A stretch of 60,714 bases of DNA, taken from assembly GCF_022179225.1 (NCBI RefSeq), contig NZ_BPQL01000068.1:1-60714 (forward strand), written 5' to 3'. The notes under the pieces are model-generated. The model had not been told where the DNA came from. It worked only from the letters and a program-made list of their open reading frames with translations, and ran no database searches. A program made the position numbers and the translations under genes. This document shows, piece after piece, positions 52,937-60,714 of this stretch. This DNA comes from Methylobacterium goesingense (lineage in GTDB: Bacteria; Pseudomonadota; Alphaproteobacteria; Rhizobiales; Beijerinckiaceae). The stretch's first letter is position 1, and every line of letters starts with the position of its first letter.

Positions 52937-53797
52937 TCAGGCCCGGGCATCCGCCACGAGGGCGGCCAAGCCCTCGCGGTAGGTCGGATAGGCGAGGTCG
53001 ACGCCGAGTTCCTCCCGGATGCGGAGGTTCCGCACCCGCTTGTTCTCGCCGTAGAAGCTGCGCGCCATCGGGCTGAGGTCGGCGGTCTCGAAATCGACCT
53101 CCGGGGGTAGCGGCAGCCCGGCGAGCTTGGCGGCGTATTCGGTGACGACCTGCGGCGGCGTCGGCTCGTCGTCGGTGACGTTGTAGACGGCGCCGTTGCG
53201 CGGCCGGTCGATCGAGGCCAGCAGCGTCGTGGCGATGTCGTCCACATGGATGCGGTTGAAGACCTGACCGGGCTTGATGATGCGCTGCGACTTGCCTTCG
53301 CGCAGCTTCACGATCGGGTTGCGACCCGGGCCGTAGATGCCCGACAGACGGAACACCTGTACGGGCTTGCCCGTCTCGGCGCCCAGCGCCAGCCAGTCGT
53401 TCTCGACGGAGAGACGTCCGCGCGAGCGTCCGCTCACTGGGCTCGGGGCCGTCTCCTCGTCGATCCAGGCGCCCTGGTGGTCGCCATAGACCCCGATGGT
53501 CGAGAGGTAGCCGATCCAGCCGATACGGCTGTCGGCGATGGCCGCGCGGTAGCGATTCAGCACCGTATCGCCATCGCGCCCGGGCGGCGCGGAGACCAGG
53601 AGAACATCCGTGTCGGCGAGATCGGCCGCGATGCGAGGGTCGTCGGAATCCGGCCCGAAGGCCCGCATCTCGGCGATAGCGCCCGGGCCGGTCCGCGCCG
53701 GATCGGTGACCGTGGCGCACACCGTGTCGAAGCGGCTACGGGCACGCTCGACGAAGCGGCGGGCGGTGAAGCCGAGACCGAAGACGAAAAGGTTCAT
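52937..53797 (-). CDS. NAD-dependent epimerase/dehydratase-like SDR (YeeZ type)
   Basis: 286 aa from the ATG encoding [19 protein letters not shown], which overlaps the queG stop (ATGA). The dinucleotide loop is F-G-L-G-F-T-A (a degenerate GxxGxxG). The active-site tyrosine region is L-S-T-I-G-V-Y-G-D, and [10 protein letters not shown] follows. Members of this group are called SDR family oxidoreductases or YeeZ, with unproven substrates. It is the third gene of an fzlA-queG-SDR operon. Confidence 0.85.
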   Translation of the reverse strand: MNLFVFGLGFTARRFVERARSRFDTVCATVTDPARTGPGAIAEMRAFGPDSDDPRIAADLADTDVLLVSAPPGRDGDTVLNRYRAAIADSRIGWIGYLSTIGVYGDHQGAWIDEETAPSPVSGRSRGRLSVENDWLALGAETGKPVQVFRLSGIYGPGRNPIVKLREGKSQRIIKPGQVFNRIHVDDIATTLLASIDRPRNGAVYNVTDDEPTPPQVVTEYAAKLAGLPLPPEVDFETADLSPMARSFYGENKRVRNLRIREELGVDLAYPTYREGLAALVADARA

Positions 53798-55011
53798 GAG
53801 GCGGCGTGTCCTGGCATCCCGGAGCCGCCGGAATCGAGGGCGAGGCGCCACTCGTCCCGGACGACGCCGTCGGTTTCGCCCAAACCCCGGGCGTTGAAAA
53901 GGTCCCGCAGCCGCGCCGGGTCGATGAGGCGGCCGAGGGCCCACACCGCCATGCCGCGCACGAGGGGCGAGGGATCGGACAGGTTCGCCTCCGCCGCGTC
54001 CGCGAGGCTGGGCGCGCCGGAATTACCGATCGCGACCAGGACGTTGCGCAGGAAGCGGTCGCGCCCCGTGCGCTTGACCGGCGTGCCGGCGAAGCGCGCG
54101 CGGAAGGCCGCGTCGTCGAGGCGGGCGAGGTCTGCGAGCGGCGGCGCGGCGAGGTCCGCGCGAGCGGCCATGCGCCCCTCCGCCGCCACGGCGGCGAACT
54201 TGTTCCAGGGACAGACCGCCAGGCAATCGTCGCAGCCGAAGATCCGGTTGCCGATGGCGGCGCGGAACTCGGTCGGGATCGGCCCCGCATGTTCGATGGT
54301 GAGGTAGCTGATGCAGCGGCGCGCATCGAGTTGGTAGGGGGCCGGGAAGGCGTTCGTCGGGCAGATGTCGAGGCAGCGGCGGCACGATCCGCAATGGTCG
54401 CCCTCCGGCGCGTCCGGCTCCAGCGCGGCCGAGGTGTAGATCGCGCCGAGCAGCAGCCAGTTGCCGAGGTCGCGCGAGACCAGCACCGTGTGCTTGCCCT
54501 GCCAGCCGAGTCCGGCGGCGGCGGCGAGCGGCTTTTCCATCACGGGCGCGGTGTCGACGAAGACCTTCACCCGCACGTCGCCCTTGGCGGAGAGGTAGCC
54601 GCCGAGTTCCTTCAGCTTGCCCTTGACCACCTCGTGGTAGTCGCGGCGCTGGGCATAGGCCGCGATGGCGCCCCGCTCCCGCCGCGCCAGGAGCGCAAGG
54701 GGGTTGCCCTCGGGACCGTAATTCATGCCCAGCACGATGACGCTGCGGACGCCGGGCCACAGGGTGGCGGGGTCGGCGCGCTGGTCGGCACGCTCCGCCA
54801 TCCAGTCCATCTCGCCGTGGTGGCCGTCCGCGAGCCAGGCGGGCAGCCTGTCCCGGATTTCAGGGACGGCGTCGGGCCGGGTGACGCGGACCGCCTCAAA
54901 CCCGAGCAGGCGCGCCCGTGCCTCGACGGCCCGGCGCAGGTCGGCGCCCACCAGGATCTTGCGCGGCGCCTTCGTCGACCGCGCTGCCTGCGTCGGTGGT
55001 GATGCGTTCAA
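53794..55011 (-). CDS. queG: epoxyqueuosine reductase
   Basis: Cobalamin- and iron-sulfur-dependent enzyme making queuosine from epoxyqueuosine in tRNA. It is 405 aa from the TTG at 55011, which overlaps the fzlA stop (TTGA). No ATG precedes the conserved core. Asp153 in [10 protein letters not shown] is the predicted catalytic residue. Two 4Fe-4S motifs follow: [12 protein letters not shown] (207-217) and [10 protein letters not shown] (260-269). HEAT-like C-terminal helices (about 330-400) complete the long form. Its stop overlaps the SDR start. Confidence 0.94.
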   Translation of the reverse strand: MNASPPTQAARSTKAPRKILVGADLRRAVEARARLLGFEAVRVTRPDAVPEIRDRLPAWLADGHHGEMDWMAERADQRADPATLWPGVRSVIVLGMNYGPEGNPLALLARRERGAIAAYAQRRDYHEVVKGKLKELGGYLSAKGDVRVKVFVDTAPVMEKPLAAAAGLGWQGKHTVLVSRDLGNWLLLGAIYTSAALEPDAPEGDHCGSCRRCLDICPTNAFPAPYQLDARRCISYLTIEHAGPIPTEFRAAIGNRIFGCDDCLAVCPWNKFAAVAAEGRMAARADLAAPPLADLARLDDAAFRARFAGTPVKRTGRDRFLRNVLVAIGNSGAPSLADAAEANLSDPSPLVRGMAVWALGRLIDPARLRDLFNARGLGETDGVVRDEWRLALDSGGSGMPGHAAS

Positions 55012-55700
55012 AAATCCAGGTTCGCGTAGTGGTCGGCCGGCGCCATGCCGGGCACCCGGTCCGCTAGCAGCGTGCGGAAGGACGGACGCGACTTCACCCG
55101 CGCGTACCAGTCCCTCGCCGTCTCGTCCTCGTCCCATGGCACGTCGCCGAGATAATCCACGCAGGAGAGGTGGGCCGCCGCCGCGAGATCCGCATAGGTC
55201 AGATGGTCGCCCGCAATCCACTTCCGGCGGGACATCAGGTAGCCGATGTATTTCATGTGGTAGCGCACATTCGTGCGCGCCGCCCGAATGGCATGCATGT
55301 CCGGCGGGCCACCGCCGTTGGCGCTGTTCATGAAGCGCTTCGAGATCTTTTCCGTGACGAGGTACTCGGTGACCTCGGCGTTGAACTTCACCAGGAACCA
55401 GTCGAGCAGGCGGCGCACCTCGACCCGCGCCGCCGTCGTCTCGGGCAGGAGGCGCCGACCGCTGAGGCCGAGGCCCCGGGTCTCGTCGAGATACTCGGCG
55501 ATGATGCCGGCGCCGGGCACGGCCAGACCGGTCTGCTCCACCAGCACCGGCGTGGTCCCGGCCGGGTTGATCAGCAGGAAGGCCTCGCGCCGGTCCCAGG
55601 CACGCTCCTCCATCAGCGTCGGCTCCATCCCCATCTCGGACAGGACGAGGCGGATGAACCGGGAATGCGGACAGAAGGGGGAGTGGTAAAGCGTCGCCAT
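55008..55700 (-). CDS. fzlA: FzlA-like glutathione S-transferase family division protein
   Basis: 230 aa. GST-like N-terminal thioredoxin domain [18 protein letters not shown] with [11 protein letters not shown] and the helix E-Y-L-D-E-T-R-G. The all-helical C-terminal domain has [10 protein letters not shown] and ends [15 protein letters not shown]. This set matches FzlA, an FtsZ-binding protein of Caulobacter and its relatives that sets constriction rate and does not bind glutathione. The division role is inferred from the family. It is divergent from uppP and coupled to queG. Confidence 0.82.
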   Translation of the reverse strand: MATLYHSPFCPHSRFIRLVLSEMGMEPTLMEERAWDRREAFLLINPAGTTPVLVEQTGLAVPGAGIIAEYLDETRGLGLSGRRLLPETTAARVEVRRLLDWFLVKFNAEVTEYLVTEKISKRFMNSANGGGPPDMHAIRAARTNVRYHMKYIGYLMSRRKWIAGDHLTYADLAAAAHLSCVDYLGDVPWDEDETARDWYARVKSRPSFRTLLADRVPGMAPADHYANLDF

Positions 55701-55956
55701 CGAGGCCGTTTCGCACGGGGGAAGTTTGCCGGAGGAACGAACCGCGTCGGTGTCCGGCGGGGATGGTCGGCCGGGTAAGACTTATTGCCCGATCATTGCC
55801 GCCTCATTAACACGACCGTCGCGAACGCGATAACTATCCGTCAACCTTGATGGATCACGTTCGATCCGCGATGGAAGCGCCGCCGGATGAACCACCGGGC
55901 TCAGAGCGTGTCACCGGCCGGGCCTTCCCAGACACCCCAACCGTCGAGGCGATGAG

Positions 55957-56763
55957 ATGATGGATGCGATGGGCATCGCGAAGGCGGTCGTGCTCGCCGT
56001 GGTGGAGGGGGCGACCGAGTTCATTCCGGTTTCGTCCACGGGGCACCAGCTCCTGGTGGGGCACTTCATCGGCTTCCAGTCACCCAACAACACCTTCGAG
56101 GTGCTGATCCAGCTCGGCGCCATCCTGGCGATCCTGGCGGTCTACTTTCGGCGGCTGCTCGGCATCACCCTGGCGCTGCCCAACGACCCCAGGGCGCGCC
56201 GGTTCGTGGCCGGCATCCTGCTGGCGTTCCTGCCGGCGGCCATCATCGGCGGCCTCTTCTCGAAATACATCAAATTCTACCTCTTCAACCCCTGGATCGT
56301 CTGCGCGACCCTGGTGGCCGGCGGCCTCGTCCTTCTCGTCCTCGACGACACCGACCTCGAGGTGAAGAAGCGCGACGTGTTCGACTTCACCCTGCCGATG
56401 GACCTGAAGATCGGCCTGTTCCAGTGTCTCGCGATGATTCCCGGCGTCTCGCGCTCGGGCGCCACCATCGTGGGCGCCATGCTGATGGGTGCCGACAAGC
56501 GCTCGGCCACCGAGTTCTCGTTCTACCTCGCGATCCCCACCATGGCGGGCGCCTTCGCCAAGGATCTGCTCGACAACTACAAGAACCTCTCGCGCGACGA
56601 CACCGGCCTGATCGTGATCGGCTTCATCGTCGCCTTCATTTCGGCCTTCATCGTGGTGCGGACGGTGCTCGACTACGTCGCCTCCCACGGTTTCCGCTTG
56701 TTCGCCTGGTGGCGCATCATCGTCGGCTCGCTCGGCTTCGCGGGCTTGATCATCTTCGGCTGA
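55957..56763 (+). CDS. uppP: undecaprenyl-diphosphate phosphatase
   Basis: 268 aa. Recycles the lipid carrier of cell-wall synthesis by removing one phosphate. About eight membrane helices. The motif [14 protein letters not shown] (18-31) and the second motif P-G-V-S-R-S-G-A-T near residue 165 are complete. The ATG at 55960 is equally possible. It is divergent from fzlA. A hairpin follows the stop. Confidence 0.96.
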   Translation: MMDAMGIAKAVVLAVVEGATEFIPVSSTGHQLLVGHFIGFQSPNNTFEVLIQLGAILAILAVYFRRLLGITLALPNDPRARRFVAGILLAFLPAAIIGGLFSKYIKFYLFNPWIVCATLVAGGLVLLVLDDTDLEVKKRDVFDFTLPMDLKIGLFQCLAMIPGVSRSGATIVGAMLMGADKRSATEFSFYLAIPTMAGAFAKDLLDNYKNLSRDDTGLIVIGFIVAFISAFIVVRTVLDYVASHGFRLFAWWRIIVGSLGFAGLIIFG

Positions 56764-56788
56764 CCGGCCCGGGACCACCGGGGCCGGT
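56763..56788 (+). terminator. hairpin after uppP
   Basis: ACCGGCCC (56763-56770) pairs with GGGCCGGT (56781-56788), starting at the last base of the uppP stop codon. No T-run follows. Confidence 0.5.
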
Positions 56789-56884
56789 GCCCCGGCGGAT
56801 TGGGATTTAAAATACAAGACAAGAGGGCGATTGCGTCCGCGCGCGACGGCGTGCAAGGGCTGTCCGGAAAGACAGCCCGGCCGC

Positions 56885-56921
56885 GCTTGGCCGGAGCCAA
56901 GCCGCTTGGCCGGAGCCAAGC
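56885..56921 (+). repeat. tandem 19-bp repeat of a hairpin in the mutase leader
   Basis: The 18-base palindrome GCTTGGCCGGAGCCAAGC occurs at 56885-56902 and again at 56904-56921. Each copy folds into a 7-bp hairpin with a CGGA loop. The second ends 20 bases before the ATG, just ahead of the GGAGG ribosome site at 56929-56933. Confidence 0.9.
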
Positions 56922-56941
56922 ACCTGCGGAGGCCAGCCCCG

Positions 56942-58801
56942 ATGGAAGACCGTCCCCTCGCCGACCTGTTTCCGCCCGCGACCCGCGAGCGCTGGCTCGG
57001 CCTCGTCGACGGTGTCCTGAAGGGAGCGAATTTTGAGAAGCGCCTCGTCTCGAAGACGGCCGACGGCATCCGCATCGAACCCCTCTACGACGCTGCGGCG
57101 CCGGTGGCGCAGCCCGTGCGGGCACCCGGCCCCTGGCGGGTCTCCCAGCGGGTCGACCACCCGGACGGCGCCCAGGCGAGCGCCCTCGCGCTCGCCGATC
57201 TCGAGGGCGGCGCCGACGCCCTGACGCTGGTCTTCGCCGGCGCCCCCGCCGCGCGGGGCTACGGCCTTACCGCGACGAATGCCGCCGACCTCGACGCGGC
57301 CCTCGGCAACGTGATGCTGCCCCTGATCGCCACCCGTCTGGACGCGGGCGCGCGCGGGATCGAAGCCGCCTTCCTGATCCTGGACGTGGTCAAGGCGCGC
57401 GGCGAGACCCTGAAGGGCCTCGACCTCGACCTCGGCCTCGACCCCATCGGCACCCTCGCGGCCGGCGGCTCCCTGGCGGATGATTATGGGGCCGAACTCG
57501 GCCGCACCCTCGCGGCTTTCGATGCCGAGGGCTTCACGGGTCGCGCCTACCTCGCCGACGGCCGGCCCTACCACGAAGCCGGGGCCAGCGAGGCCGCCGA
57601 GCTCGCGGCCGTACTCGCCACCGCCGTGGCTTACCTGCGCGCCCTGGAGGCCAACGGACACGCGCTGGAGCGCGCCCGGGATGCCGTCGCGATCCTGCTC
57701 ACCGCCGATGCCGACGAGTTCCTGACCATCGCCAAGTTCCGGGCCATGCGGCGGCTCTGGGCCCGGGTGGAAGCGGCCTGCGGCCTGTCCCCCAAGCCAC
57801 TCCGCCTCCATGCCGAGACCGCTTGGCGGATGATGAACCGGCGCGACCCCTTCGTGAACATCCTGCGCACCTCGATGGCCGCCTGCTCGGCGGGCCTCGG
57901 GGGCGCCGACGCGATCACCGCCCTGCCCTACACGGCCGCCTTGGGCCTGAGCGACGCCTTCGCCCGCCGGGTGGTGCGCAACAGCCAGATCGTTCTCATC
58001 GAGGAATCCAACCTCGCCCGGGTCGCCGACCCGGCCGCCGGTGCCGGTAGCTTCGAAACGCTGACGGGCGAGCTGACCACGGCGGCCTGGGCCGCCTTCC
58101 AGGAGATCGAGCGCGAGGGCGGCATCGTCGCGAGCCTGCGGGCCGGCGCGATCCAGGGGCGGATCGCCGCCACGCAGGCGATTCGGGCCCGGAACGTCGC
58201 CACCCGGCGCGAGGCGCTGACGGGCGCCAGCGAATTCCCCTACCTCGCCGAGAAGCCCGTCACGGTGCTGGATGTCGCACCCGTGGCCGCCCCCCCGGCC
58301 AGCGGCTTCGGCGGCGGGGCGGCCATCTCCGCGCCCCCCCTCCCCTCCCTGCGCCTCGCCGAGCCCTACGAGGCCCTGCGCGATGCCTCCGATGCGGCGC
58401 TGGCCACGCACGGGCACCGCCCATCGGTGTTCCTGGCCAATCTCGGACCCGTGGCCGTCTTCAACGCCCGCTCGACCTTTGCCGCCAATGCCTTCGCGGC
58501 CGGCGGCATCGAGGCGGTGAACCAGGAGGGCTTCACCGATCCGGCGGCCTTGGCCGAGGCCTTTCGCGCCTCGGGGGCCCGAATCGCCTGCCTATGCTCG
58601 TCCGACGCCCTCTACGCCACCCATGCGGTAGAGGCGGCCCGTGCCCTCAAAGCGGCGGGCGCGACGACGCTCTACCTCGCCGGCAAGGCGGGTGACCTCG
58701 CCGAGCCTCTGAAGGCGGCGGGCGTCGACGGTTATCTCCACGCGGGTGGCGACGTTCTGGCGCTGCTGACAGGAGCGCTGGCGCACGCGACGAACGCGTA
58801 G
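56942..58801 (+). CDS. mutA: methylmalonyl-CoA mutase small (beta) subunit
   Basis: 619 aa from the ATG encoding MEDRPLADLFPPATRERWL. It pairs with the catalytic large subunit to interconvert methylmalonyl-CoA and succinyl-CoA. The TIM-barrel part (to about 450) carries F-V-N-I-L-R-T-S-M-A-A-C-S-A-G and V-R-N-S-Q-I-V-L-I-E-E. The C-terminal Rossmann domain lacks the cobalamin motif DxHxxG: its place reads L-A-N-L-G-P-V-A-V-F. This identifies the small, non-binding subunit. The large-subunit gene is not in the window. In Methylobacterium it is likewise unlinked (recalled). It would serve the ethylmalonyl-CoA pathway or propionate use. Confidence 0.93.
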   Translation: MEDRPLADLFPPATRERWLGLVDGVLKGANFEKRLVSKTADGIRIEPLYDAAAPVAQPVRAPGPWRVSQRVDHPDGAQASALALADLEGGADALTLVFAGAPAARGYGLTATNAADLDAALGNVMLPLIATRLDAGARGIEAAFLILDVVKARGETLKGLDLDLGLDPIGTLAAGGSLADDYGAELGRTLAAFDAEGFTGRAYLADGRPYHEAGASEAAELAAVLATAVAYLRALEANGHALERARDAVAILLTADADEFLTIAKFRAMRRLWARVEAACGLSPKPLRLHAETAWRMMNRRDPFVNILRTSMAACSAGLGGADAITALPYTAALGLSDAFARRVVRNSQIVLIEESNLARVADPAAGAGSFETLTGELTTAAWAAFQEIEREGGIVASLRAGAIQGRIAATQAIRARNVATRREALTGASEFPYLAEKPVTVLDVAPVAAPPASGFGGGAAISAPPLPSLRLAEPYEALRDASDAALATHGHRPSVFLANLGPVAVFNARSTFAANAFAAGGIEAVNQEGFTDPAALAEAFRASGARIACLCSSDALYATHAVEAARALKAAGATTLYLAGKAGDLAEPLKAAGVDGYLHAGGDVLALLTGALAHATNA

Positions 58802-58867
58802 GCGCGCAACCGACGCGTCGCCACGGTCGTTCCTGGCCCAGTCGATTCGAAACACGAACGGAATCCC

Positions 58868-59254
58868 ATGCGACGCGCAGCCCTCGCGGTGACCACCCTC
58901 GCCCTTCTGACTGCCTCTGCCGGAATTGCGGACGCCGCCAAGAAGAAGGTCCAGGTGCCGAACCGCTACGACGGCACCTGGAGCATCGAGGTGGTCACCC
59001 TCGACGGCCCCTGTGATCGCGCCTACCGCTACGGCGTCCAGATCCGTCGCGGCGAGGCGAGCTACGCCGGCGGCGAGTTCAACATCAGCGGACGAGTCTC
59101 TCAGAACGGCGCGGTCCGGGCCGTGATCTCCCGCGGCAACGACGCCGCCGACGTGGTGGGTCGCCTGGGACGGCAGGGTGTCGGCAATGGCACCTGGAAT
59201 ACGACCGGTCTGATCGCCTGCAGCGGGCGCTGGAACGCCGAGCGCCGGGGCTGA
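58868..59254 (+). CDS. small exported protein of unknown function
   Basis: 128 aa. The signal peptide (M-R-R-A-A-L-A-V-T-T-L-A-L-L-T-A-S-A-G) ends near A-D-A. The mature protein looks like a small beta-barrel: Y-D-G-T-W-S-I-E-V-V-T-L-D-G-P-C and a repeat of similar length in G-N-G-T-W-N-T-T-G-L-I-A-C-S-G. Two cysteines sit in equivalent places. I recall similar short secreted proteins from related genomes without a known function. A triple 13-bp repeat follows its stop. Confidence 0.75.
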   Translation: MRRAALAVTTLALLTASAGIADAAKKKVQVPNRYDGTWSIEVVTLDGPCDRAYRYGVQIRRGEASYAGGEFNISGRVSQNGAVRAVISRGNDAADVVGRLGRQGVGNGTWNTTGLIACSGRWNAERRG

Positions 59255-59257
59255 CCC

Positions 59258-59296
59258 AAGAAGCTTGTGCAAGAAGCTTGTGCAAGAAGCTTGTGG
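59258..59296 (+). repeat. 13-bp tandem repeat, three units
   Basis: Three units of aagaagcttgtgc run without gaps at 59258-59270, 59271-59283 and 59284-59296; only the last base of the third differs. The unit is AT-rich for this chromosome and contains the palindrome AAGCTT. It begins 4 bases after the stop of the upstream gene. Confidence 0.93.
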
Positions 59297-59425
59297 TGGA
59301 CGAGCCACAATGCCCCGCCATCGCGATCCGAGTGGATGCGTCGCGGTGATCTGCCCTTCTCCGGACCAAATCGGCAGGGAATACTGACGGCGAATCGAGA
59401 TCGATTTCGCACGGGGCTTCCCACG

Positions 59426-59857
59426 ATGAAGGCTTTGCTGTTCGGCGCGTTGGCGATGACGTTCGGTTTGGGCAGCGTTGCGGTCGCGGCCGGGCGCAAC
59501 CCCGTGCAGCCCCACGCGGTGATGTCACCCCTGGAGAAGGCTGCGACGGATTGCTTCGCCGAGACGGTGCTGGCGAATCCCGCCGCCACACGCCATGCCC
59601 GCGCCGGCCGGTGGTACGAGGCGGCGAGCGTGACGGGATTCCTCTGCCGGCCGGAAGTCGACGCGATGATCCAGGCGCACGACCAGCTTTATGGACGCGG
59701 GACCGGCACGCGCTACTTCCAGAATGCCTATACGCGCCATCTCGGACGGGAGCTCGCGGAGCGCCTGCAGCCCATGCTGGAGCGCAAGGCCATGGCCAGC
59801 GCCGAGCCTCCGGCCGACAAGGGCGATGCCTCCGAGGCGGACAAGCCGGCAGAATAG
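59426..59857 (+). CDS. exported protein of unknown function
   Basis: 143 aa from the ATG encoding M-K-A-L-L-F-G-A-L-A-M-T-F-G-L-G-S-V-A-V-A-A-G, a clear signal peptide. The mature part has D-C-F-A-E-T-V-L-A-N-P, F-L-C-R-P-E-V and G-T-R-Y-F-Q-N-A-Y-T-R-H-L, with two cysteines about 35 residues apart. The end is charged and Ala/Glu/Lys-rich. The open frame reaches further upstream through the 13-bp repeat but without coding pattern. I do not recognise it. Confidence 0.75.
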   Translation: MKALLFGALAMTFGLGSVAVAAGRNPVQPHAVMSPLEKAATDCFAETVLANPAATRHARAGRWYEAASVTGFLCRPEVDAMIQAHDQLYGRGTGTRYFQNAYTRHLGRELAERLQPMLERKAMASAEPPADKGDASEADKPAE

Positions 59858-59870
59858 GATCGCGAGGCAA

Positions 59871-59886
59871 TAAGACGATTGTCTTA
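59871..59886. promoter_or_regulatory. short inverted repeat before the PAS-GGDEF gene
   Basis: TAAGAC (59871-59876) and GTCTTA (59881-59886) flank GATT. It lies 14 bases after the preceding stop and 78 before the next start. It may be a weak terminator or a protein site. Confidence 0.25.
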
Positions 59887-59963
59887 ACCTCGGTTCTGCT
59901 ACGGTCATCGCGCGGGGATCCTGAGCGAAGCAGGCGTTCCTGGCGGCTTCGGAACAATTTTGC

Positions 59964-60714
59964 ATGGTCTCCACACGCTCGGCCACGCAGGAGTTGCAAG
60001 GAACGCAACACGAGACCTTGCGGCCCGAATCGGAGTTTCTCGGCCGCACGGACCACGGGCTTTCCGCGGCCGCTCTCCAACTTGCGCACCGCGTGATGGA
60101 TGCGGCGGACACCCGACATGCCCGCGACGCAGCCACGATCGCCGCGCTGCGTGCCGAGATCGGTGCGCAGGCCGCGCTGATCAGGGCTCAGGCTGATCAC
60201 ATCTCGCAGGTTCAAACGACCTTCGACCGTGCCGCCGCCGCCGCGCAGATCGGCATCTGGGAATGCGACCTACCGAGCGAGACGCTTCGCTGGAGCGGCG
60301 CCGTCTACGACCTGTTCGAGTTCCCGCGTGGTTCGACCCCGGACCGCACGATCGCCCTGGGATGCTATCCCGACGAGGCGCGTCGACGGCTTGTCGCCGC
60401 CCGCAGTGAGGCCATCGCCCGCCGCTCCAGCTTCAGTCTCGATACGGAGATCGTTGGTCGACGCGGCGCACGGCGCTGGATCCGCATCACCGCCACGGTG
60501 GAATGCCGAAACGACGTGCCGGTGCGCATCTTCGGCCTGAAGCAGGATATCACGAACGAGCGGCTCAGCTCCGAGCGTATTCGCCGCCTTGCGGAGTTCG
60601 ACTTTCTCACCGGCCTCGCCAACCGGGCGACCTTCGAACTGCATCTCGCGGCCTTGCCCGAGACCGGAACCCTCCTCCTCATCGACCTCGACGGCTTCAA
60701 GGCGATCAACGACC
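59964..60714 (+). CDS. PAS-GGDEF sensor diguanylate cyclase, N-terminal part (3' end outside window)
   Basis: The frame is open from the ATG at 59964 to the last base, about 250 codons, with third-position GC bias throughout. The first 90 residues are helical with a coiled coil (R-H-A-R-D-A-A-T-I-A-A-L-R-A-E). A PAS domain (about 100-205) starts A-A-A-Q-I-G-I-W-E-C-D and has W-I-R-I-T-A-T-V and I-F-G-L-K-Q-D-I-T as the last strands. Then comes the GGDEF start, E-F-D-F-L-T-G-L-A-N-R and L-L-L-I-D-L-D-G-F-K-A-I-N-D at the window edge. The GG(D/E)EF active site is beyond the window, so activity cannot be judged. Confidence 0.88.
   Translation, partial: MVSTRSATQELQGTQHETLRPESEFLGRTDHGLSAAALQLAHRVMDAADTRHARDAATIAALRAEIGAQAALIRAQADHISQVQTTFDRAAAAAQIGIWECDLPSETLRWSGAVYDLFEFPRGSTPDRTIALGCYPDEARRRLVAARSEAIARRSSFSLDTEIVGRRGARRWIRITATVECRNDVPVRIFGLKQDITNERLSSERIRRLAEFDFLTGLANRATFELHLAALPETGTLLLIDLDGFKAIND

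Noticed and set aside
53794..55716. 640-residue frame fusing QueG with upstream sequence
   Set aside because: The N-terminal part is the shadow of fzlA. QueG similarity begins at the TTG at 55011.

Overview
The window is about 61 kb of very GC-rich, densely coding bacterial chromosome. Gene content and order point to an alphaproteobacterium of the order Hyphomicrobiales, most likely a Methylobacterium or Methylorubrum relative. The evidence is the rplU-rpmA-obgE-proB-proA-nadD-rsfS-rlmH-envC-ctpA-rppH block, RcdA next to rpmE, the queG-fzlA pair facing uppP, and a free-standing methylmalonyl-CoA mutase small subunit gene. The genus call is inference. I see no prophage, insertion sequence, CRISPR array, rRNA or tRNA.

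Layout: 1-2.3 kb has the end of dnaX, ybaB and a secreted cupredoxin-like protein. 2.3-8.8 kb has pckA, recR, def-fmt-truA and an unrecognised membrane protein behind an AT-rich patch. 8.8-18.3 kb has dapE, a MoeB/ThiF-like E1 enzyme, an ABC exporter, rpmE, rcdA, then rpmH-rnpA-yidC-engB and a DUF423 gene. 18.4-26.7 kb has a carboxymuconolactone decarboxylase-like protein, atoE, clpB, a MOSC protein, two small ORFs and argB. 26.8-30.3 kb is a four-gene operon with overlapping start and stop codons, encoding a Sia-type partner-switching and cyclic-di-GMP module (SiaB kinase, SiaC, GGDEF cyclase, PP2C phosphatase). 30.7-38.6 kb is mixed: a HAD nucleotidase, a zincin, an O-antigen-ligase-like protein, DUF2937, WD40, DUF1275, an orphan response regulator and a ROK-like protein whose lobes look circularly permuted. 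38.6-49.6 kb is the conserved housekeeping block. 49.6-60.7 kb has a HerA-like ATPase, an OlsB-like acyltransferase, SDR-queG-fzlA, uppP, the mutase small subunit, two secreted proteins and a PAS-GGDEF protein cut by the window end.

The genes worth most attention are the Sia-type operon, the permuted ROK protein, a possible small RNA on the minus strand between rcdA and rpmH, the unrecognised membrane protein at 7.45-8.8 kb, and several tandem or inverted repeats. These include a perfect fold-back at base 1 that may be an assembly artefact. Domain and family calls rest on motifs and remembered family sequences, since no search could be run.
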